DNA of 64,000 nucleotides from Acanthopleura granulata (Eukaryota > Mollusca > Polyplacophora > Chitonida > Chitonidae), in NCBI GenBank assembly GCA_016165875.1, contig JABBOT010000080.1, positions 2,325,205 through 2,389,204 on the forward strand, read 5' to 3'. Shown here one piece after another: positions 57,299-64,000 of this stretch (its first letter is position 1; every line of letters starts with the position of its first letter). The notes under the pieces are model-generated. The model searched no databases. It was not told the origin of the DNA and saw only the letters and a program-made list of their open reading frames with translations. The position numbers were made by a program, and so were the translations under genes.

Positions 57299-57408
57299 CT
57301 GAAGCAAAAAAGCAGGTCCAATGGTTCAAAAACTGACAAATGAATCCCAGATTTCTTGACATTGTCAGACAAAAGAGATTTGTGTTCTGTTATGATTGTA
57401 CTTTCCGG

Positions 57409-57558
57409 ACATTCGTCGGAAGGTCTGCCAGCAACCTGCGAATGGTCATGGGTTTCCCCCGGGCTCTGCCCGGTTTCCTCCCACCATAATGCTGGTCGCC
57501 GTCGTAGAAGTGAAATATTCTTCAGTGCAGCGTAAAATAGCAATCAAATAAATAAACG
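57409..57558 (+). mobile_element. SINE family A, 5'-truncated
   Basis: gaaggtctgccagcaacctg, cccccgggctctgcccggtt, cataatgctggtcgccgtcg and caatcaaataaataaac. Confidence 0.8.
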
Positions 57559-58296
57559 AAAGAAATATTTTGATTGTAGAATCTGAATACAAAGTTGTGG
57601 TGTTACATCAATATTGTTAACAAATTACAAAATAATTTAAGCGTCAAATCCGACACATGTATGTCCCTCATAAACGATGAAGTCGATAATAAGATTTAGA
57701 AATTACACACAACTTGTAAAATGATTCCAAGGACATTTTTGTGTAATGGCGTTTAACAAAAGCATTTATAATGTGCGTTTATCTGAATTACAAAAATCTT
57801 TAAAGATGTGATTTCAAAGCCAGGGATACTTCTCTGTATTAAACGCAAAAGCATGGACAAGTAAAAGACGAACGTCAGCAATAGAAACCTATTGCACATT
57901 TATGTCCCTATCGTCCCGGTTTCACTTCCTGTCAAACATGTGGAGGTTTGTAGCCGTGTCACACATATATTACATTATTAGACACAACAAATATATGACG
58001 CTCTCTTCGTTATCGATCTACAACAGGCTTATTTGCCTACTATTGTCATTTTATCTTCTTTTTTTTTCAATGCGTATCTTGCATTACCGTAATAACCAAC
58101 CCACCATACAGGATGTATTGATAATAGATCGGGTGGGCTGATGGCGTGTCACTTGTGCACCCGGACGATCATGATACGGGCTGGTGTCAAGATCAACCTA
58201 GGAGCTATAAACCGCCTCACACCTTGTTTGTACATACACTGACGGGCATTTGTAACGTCAGAAGTCGGGTGTACCATTCTACGCTTGCGTCTCTAG

Positions 58297-58366
58297 AGGA
58301 CGTTTCATCAACAGACAACGCCCAAGCTACCCATTTAAGAGAAGAAAAGGTTGACCGCATGCTGTG
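58297..58366 (+). CDS. Candidate exon of unidentified plus-strand gene (1 of 3)
   Basis: Acceptor gcgtctctag and donor gtaagg border a 70-bp exon read as xAG GAC GTT..., giving DVSSTDNAQATHLREEK and then VDRML, ending in phase 2. The next candidate exon begins with exactly the one base needed and stays open. The frame is also open upstream of the acceptor, so the true 5' end is uncertain. A phase-1 exon must precede it; one possible partner ends at 52976. No family recognised. Confidence 0.45.
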
Positions 58367-58812
58367 GTAAGGATGTTTACAATCCAAATGTGCACTCCCA
58401 CCCGACTTTTCCATCATTTGTGTAGTTATGGGAAATATTGGAAAGCACACCCACATATACTAGGTGGTTTAAAATTGGGGAAAATTGGCAAAAGGGAAAC
58501 TATAGCGTAATGGTCTTTAAGAATTAACCAGTTTAGGGCAATAGCCGTAAGAATACAAGCAGCAAACTTTGACACTTTTGTTTCACTTTTTTCCTTAACA
58601 TATTTTGTTCAGTAGATAAAATCACAAACAAACTAACACACTGACACACCCACCCATCCACCCAGAGACACTGGCATTAGCATGGAAACATAAAGAGATT
58701 AGAGCATTCGCCTCGTCAGTGGAGGGTGGCGAGTCCAACTCGGTGAAAATTGCATCCGCGAGCTTATATTGGGAACACATTCCTGTAATTAACTCACCGC
58801 CACACTTTATAT

Positions 58813-59035
58813 TTTTATTTATTTATCTATTCATTTGATTGGTGTTTTACGCCGTACTTAAGAATATTTCCCTGATATCACGATGGCCAGCATTATGGTG
58901 GGAGAAAACCGGGCAGAGCCCGGGGGAAACCCACGACCATCCGCAGGTTGCTGGCGGACCTACCCACGTATGGCCGGAGAGGACACCAGCATGGGCTGAA
59001 CCTGAACTCACAGCGAGTGTGGGAAGCACGGGGTC
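58813..59035 (-). mobile_element. SINE family A
   Basis: (TTTA)n, gattggtgttttacgccgta, the body, and a partial head ending near the B box (tgaactcacagcga); the A box is missing. Lies inside the intron between candidate plus-strand exons 1 and 2. Confidence 0.85.
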
Positions 59036-59044
59036 AATACTAAA

Positions 59045-59205
59045 CAACCTAATAAACAACACACCTGCGCGCTTACTAAACAACGTGGCTCTGTGCTTAT
59101 CTTTTCAATGCACCCGTGTACTTACAGTGTACCTTACCAAGGCGACTGTGTGCTTACATTAATAACACACCTGTGTGCTTACTTTACAAACGACGTGTGT
59201 GTGTC
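59045..59205. repeat. Short diverged repeat (cacacctgtgtgcttac)
   Basis: Recurrent acacctgcgcgcttac / cacctgtgtgcttac units of roughly 30 bp directly after the SINE. Non-coding. Confidence 0.45.
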
Positions 59206-59648
59206 TATCTAGAACGAGCGTAAGCACCGACATAAGAGCAATGAAAACAGCGCATTGTCTCTCCGCCCATAAGATAACTGTTCCATTAGGTATACACACC
59301 ATGTTTTGATGTAAGCGGTACTTATGTAAATGCAAGCTATCCACTAGAGGTCAAACGGTCTTTTCCTGCGTTTCTATGTTAGAGCACTACATACAACCAC
59401 AGGCCTCGCGAGCAACTGGGAATTAGAAGACGATCAATATTATAAATAAATATAGCAATACATACAAAACTACCCTCCGTCTTTTTTTCTTTTCATCTAT
59501 TAATTTGGCACTTTGATAAAGTAAGCGAAGTAAACGGCTGCTAAACGACACAACCACACAAATGCGGGCTTAACCTTCTCGGCTATAACTCCTCTTATCA
59601 CACCATTGGTAGTCAGCTAATTTGTTTTTTTTCCTGTTCTTTGTCCAG

Positions 59649-59689
59649 CATGGATGAAAGATTCTTGGGGCAAATCGCTAGAATTTGTG
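59649..59689 (+). CDS. Candidate exon of unidentified plus-strand gene (2 of 3)
   Basis: A 41-bp exon between a long pyrimidine tract ending ttgtccag and a strong donor gtaagg. It enters in phase 2 and leaves in phase 1, coding (C)MDERFLGQIARIC. Both phases match the neighbouring candidates, and the splice sites are the best of the three. It could also hold the start codon of a small protein. Confidence 0.5.
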
Positions 59690-60778
59690 GTAAGGTCATA
59701 GTTTATTACTGACATTTTGATCTATAATTTTACATCGTATATGTTCTGTTAACACTTGTAGACTAACCCGGAAATGATTTACGTGAGGACCTTGCTTAGC
59801 TCGAGCAGTTAACGGTCAAGGATAACGGTTACTCAGATTATACAGGAACCCAGACTCAATGGTTGTTGTGAGCTGCGCAGAGCTAATGCATGAGGCATGA
59901 GATCAAAGGGCATAAAGTTCACTCGTGTCGATATGGACAGCAATTGCGGCAGTATCCACGTTGAATGACATTGTCATCAATCACTTTCATGGCCTCTCAA
60001 TGACTATAATACCGCACTGGCATCATTGTCGCGATCTCCCCGCCTGCCTGGCGTGCTGTGATTTTATATGCGGAATGCAGGCGAACTAATGAAATCTTCC
60101 AATATTATGAGCGTAAAAAGCCTTTTAGCTGAATTACAGGAATGACACTTAATTTTCGACTAGCTTGCGTGAATTAAAATCATGAATTCAGACATAATTC
60201 TTCATGTTACAGTTTACAGTTCAGAACTCACAAATATGTTGTTGGGTATTCCTGTCAAGCAAACGTCGCTATAACATCTTGGAATTTTTATTGCCTGAAA
60301 TCTCTTCCTTCCACTAATGTTTATTAAGAAACATTAAAACCAGGCACTTAGACAGCGGCACTTTGAGACAGATCTACGGTCATTAACCATGGGCGCTATT
60401 GCTAACATCAAACAAATAGATCACATGAGGTCAAAACAAGGTCATCTGTTGTTTATGACTTGGATAAAATTCGCACTAAATGTTGATCTATATTTGTCCT
60501 GCTCGGAGGGCTGTCCGTGAAATGCTTGTGAATTTATGGTCATACTTATAACCAGTCTGACTAATAAGTCCTCTGAGGTTGTCCTTGGCTTTCCCTGAAT
60601 GAGAGGAACCTGTGAAACTCTGGAGGCTTGACTTGCCCGAAACCCTGGTGACTGGGGGGAGGGGGGGTAAAAAAGCTCCATTTGTAATATTTGAGAGCCT
60701 CCTACTGTGTGTTGCTATGCGGATAAATGCCTACCTGTCCTTTACCGTTCTATAAGCCTATTTGTGTGCTCTTAACAG

Positions 60779-60939
60779 TCGAGGTCATTATAGGATTTCA
60801 TGTTTTCCTGATCGACTTAGGTCGCTTGTATGGCAGCGAATGGACGGATATATCGAATAAGTCAAAGGAAATTAGACATTTAGCACACAAGAGTCTGGCC
60901 ATTTACCTGGAGCTGACGGACCGCTATGAGTTCTCATAA
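60779..60939 (+). CDS. Candidate terminal exon of unidentified plus-strand gene (3 of 3)
   Basis: Acceptor gtgctcttaacag, entering in phase 1; open to TAA at 60937-60939. The peptide runs VEVIIGFHVFLIDLGRLYG and then SEWTDISNKSKEIRHLAHKS, ending LELTDRYEFS: a hydrophobic stretch and then a polar, probably helical C-terminus. Joined in phase with the two preceding candidates it forms one open frame of about 90 codons. I do not recognise the family. No clear AATAAA was noticed just downstream. Confidence 0.5.
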
Positions 60940-61496
60940 ATGCCTTCTTAGAATCACCTAACCCAGTTTTAACTTGATGGATGGTATTTCTAGGTCCCGT
61001 GTCAAAGTAGACGATCAGCCCATAGCCCGGGTTGAATTACGATGAAAGCGTTTTGGGTGGCTCAAGAAATAACCCTCCGTCATGCACTGTGAGACATGCA
61101 GAGAAGAAACAAAATTAATCGTTACCGAAGCGCGATAGATCAATCCCATTTTGTCATGGAGGGCAGGAACACCCCTACCTGACATGCGCACACGGAATCT
61201 TGAAAATAGATTGTCATTCACAGTTGAGATCTATGTATGGACCCAGTGTTACATGGTCAGTGAAATTGGTATCATTGTAGCCAAGGATATAATTACGACT
61301 CCTCTGGGTACGTGAAGTCAAGAGTATTGTCTCCAGTTTAGAACAGCGTCTCAAATACCAGCAGGCAAAGCAAGGTCACAGCATTACAGAGGTTTAAATC
61401 CAATAACCGTACTGGTTACTGCAATGCGTAAGAGCAGCGTCTAAAACACGGGTAGGCAATTATCAGAATACACCAGAATATCTAAATTAAGTAAAT

Positions 61497-61737
61497 TTCA
61501 CGCCGTAAGAATATTTCACTTACACGACGGCGGCCAGCATTATGGTGGGAAGAAATAGGGCAGAGCCCGGGGGAAACCCACGACCATCCACAGGTTGCTG
61601 GCAGACCTTCCCACGTACATCCTGAGAGGAAGTCAGCATGAGCTGGACTTGAACTCACAGCGACCTCATTGGTGAGAGGCTTCTGGGTCATTGCCCTGCG
61701 TGAGCGAGTTAACCGACTGAACAACGGAGGCCAACGC
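61497..61737 (-). mobile_element. SINE family A inserted in repeat array
   Basis: Tail block ttcacgccgtaagaatattt through to the tRNA-like head (minus strand ggcctccgttgttcagtcgg). Sequence on both sides resembles agaacagcgtctcaaatacc-like units about 90 bp apart (61340, 61431, and 61757 after removing the SINE). Confidence 0.8.
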
Positions 61738-63090
61738 TTCCCACATTACAATAGAATGTAAAGAACAGCACCTCAAAGGCTGGTAGGGAAAGCCTTCGAT
61801 AATGTACCAGGATGTAATTATGTTTAAACTGAGGAACTGAAAGCTAGTCTCTGGTGTGGGTATGGTAAAACAAATCCGGTTATCTTTAAAGCATATTTTC
61901 AGGTGGCTTTACTTGATCATAGTAATCAGATAAAATGATCTAATTAGGATACCCATTGGTTTTCCTGATGACCAACTGATAAGCGTCTCGCATGACCTTA
62001 CGTCAGGACTGTTAGTAGTTTTGCCAGCAGTATTCATAGAGTAATACTTAGGCCTTGGGGTCAACGAGTCTTCCATCATGGAATGAAGTACGAAAAACAT
62101 TTTTTATGATTCATGGTTGGACCGTGGCTGATTCCAGCTCTTTCAAACTGGGAGATTTCTGCCTTTTATTCATTTCTTTATAGCTGTAACAAAGAACTGC
62201 AATGGCTGAATGGATTCGAATTTCCGTATTGTTTTGCTTTATCCCGTGTCACAGATTGGCTGATTAGTTAATTACTGACATCTTCCCGTGCTTGTACCAC
62301 AGTCTCTTCGTTTGAATGGCTTCGTCAAGTATCGGATTATTTAAGGGAGATAATTCAGGATCGCTCCCTGAATACCTTTCCGAATTTGTTGATATACATG
62401 TATAAGAGATAGTGAATGAATAAAAGGTGGGGAAACCGATGGCTTAATCTCAGCTAACATGGGATATCTCAACACAAACGGGAAGTCAGAAAGGCAAAAG
62501 CATCAATTAAAACTCATTTGATTCACATTTTAAATACAGCCAGTATAAAGAGAGATCGGTGATACAAAATATTAATTTCACAGCATTCAGACCCTTCTAT
62601 ACTCTATACTTCTATACTGTTTAACATAAAACAATTAGTAGAGGTCTCAGGTATAGACCTACTGTGGGGTTAATAAAGACAATGGCCTCAAACCAATTTG
62701 TATTTCATACTCAGGAATAAGGCATTCTTCCATTTAATTTGTACTTAATACCTTTTCATCTATTTTTCTATCTTTTCTCTTCATGGCTGTCACTTGATGG
62801 TGACGTCATCTATAGCATAAAACATACAGACTAATCTAGCATTTTGTCATTCATGACACATGTAGAGTTAATCATAGAGTTCAGGAAAGTAGGGGAAACA
62901 GGAAACAAATTTATTCCATGCAAAACAAGTACAAATCAAGTTAGGGTTTGCTATAGAATATGAGATGGTCATTTTAGTAATAGATTAAATTTGTATAAAC
63001 ATAAGCATTAATCTAAGAGTGCCCTGGTTTCAGTTGGGGCTTGTCGATAGAATCCCCCTATAATGTGATAAATGGAAAAAAAACTATACC

Positions 63091-63305
63091 GTATTTATTT
63101 ATTTCATTGGTGTTTTACACCGTACTCAAGAACATTTCAACTATACCACGGCAGCCAGCATTATGGTGGGAGGAAACCGGGCAGAGCCCGGCCGAAAACC
63201 ACGACCATCCGCAGGTTGCTGCCAGTGCTTCCCAAGTACAGCCGGAGAGGAAGCCAGCATGAGGTGGGCTTGGACTCACCGCGACCGCATTTGTTGGAGG
63301 CTAAG
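63091..63305 (-). mobile_element. SINE family A
   Basis: tatttatttatttcattggt, accgtactcaagaacatttc, the body, and a truncated head after accgcatttgttggaggct. The frames over it are SINE-derived. Confidence 0.85.
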
Positions 63306-64000
63306 ACTACATAGTAATTCTAATTCATATTTGCAGTTATAATATTTGCGATAATTACCTGTCTTGATTTAATATATATAACAAAATGAATAGTAAATCA
63401 GCGCAGATCGTGTACCATGGATCGAAAACGCACTGCAATGTTATATTAGCATTCTATAATAGTCAAAGTAATTTACACATAACCCATGTAGCTCAGAAAT
63501 AAGTCCCATCATCCCGTCCAATTCATTTTGTTGGCGATAAGAATGGAAGCCGCTGGTGCTGGTTAACTCCACTGACCGGATACCATGTCTCTATAGATAC
63601 CGAAAATAAAGCTTCATTGACCTTAAGAACTCGACGCCATGCGGCGTCCATCTCCCCCAGTTAATACTCGACTCGTGAGAGCAGAGCCCGGGGGTTTACA
63701 CCGCGTTCATCCTGTACTGCCACTCTACAGCTGCTATAACGCCGAGTAAAATCAATAGAATCAACTGGTTGACCGCGTGGCTTACATACGAGTTGGCGAA
63801 GGCTGGCAAACCGGCCAAACAGCGACGAGAGGACAGCCGAAGTTATGAGGGGCTAATAATTCGAACAAATCCGCTAATTAAGACTGTCGTTTCATAATCA
63901 TATTGGCAGCAACTCGTGTTGGGTAAAGCAACAGAGTTCCGTGCAATTAAACCCCTCTAACCGCCCCACTGCCCTCTGTTGTCTACCCACACCTCCTGCC

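Larger units (their letters stand above)
60940..64000. other. Right-hand intergenic stretch
   Basis: Holds two SINE copies and traces of a repeat of about 90 bp; nothing recognised as coding. A minus-strand gtatgt donor-like site at 63786 follows a G/C-richer stretch but has no reading frame to support it. Confidence 0.4.

Noticed and set aside
1..64000. Bacterial-type systems (operons, CRISPR, phage)
   Set aside because: Introns, SINEs and absence of dense ORFs show a eukaryotic genome; no direct-repeat/spacer arrays of CRISPR type. The tandem arrays have no spacers.

Overview
The window is a piece of an animal nuclear genome. Genes are split by GT-AG introns, the sequence is AT-rich, and it is full of tRNA-derived SINEs, diverged tandem repeats and hairpin elements. 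The main SINE carries tRNA-like A and B boxes and an (AAATA)n tail, and I associate SINEs of this kind with molluscs and other lophotrochozoans. I therefore favour a mollusc or related lophotrochozoan, but nothing in the window fixes the species.

The core is one complete gene on the minus strand: a TRPC cation channel of the TRPC3/6/7-like class. I reconstructed 15 coding exons from 51252 (ATG) down to 15550 (TAG). Every junction is GT-AG and every phase agrees. The total is 3054 nt including the stop, a 1017-residue protein with ankyrin repeats, the TRPC zinc site, a pre-S1 hydrophobic segment, S1-S6, a pore loop, the TRP box EWKFAR, the second conserved box LPVPFNIIP, a CIRB-like calmodulin/IP3-receptor-binding segment and a C-terminal coiled coil. 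A further exon at 57165-57298 has strong splice sites and the correct phase to join exon 2, so it looks like an alternative 5' exon from an upstream promoter. The 13.05-15.55 kb stretch lacks SINEs and may be a long 3' UTR.

Other gene pieces are weaker. On the plus strand, three phase-compatible exons (58297-58366, 59649-59689, 60779-60939) encode the C-terminal end of an unidentified protein, close to and divergent from the upstream TRPC exon. At the far left, two phase-compatible minus-strand exons (1518-1560 and 26-51, or 26-85) may belong to a gene that leaves the window.

Layout: 1-13 kb is intergenic, with hairpins, two large minisatellites (6.05-6.41 kb and 9.4-10.1 kb) and SINEs. 13-57 kb is TRPC, with introns holding SINEs, a LINE relic, VNTRs and two hairpin elements with hammerhead-like centres. 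57-64 kb is the upstream region with the unidentified plus-strand gene and a cluster of SINEs.

The most interesting local observations are four. The exon coding the CIRB segment has a decayed tandem copy. TRPC has two possible 5' exons. An exact seven-unit 37-bp array lies in intron 3. The plus-strand gene is unrecognised.
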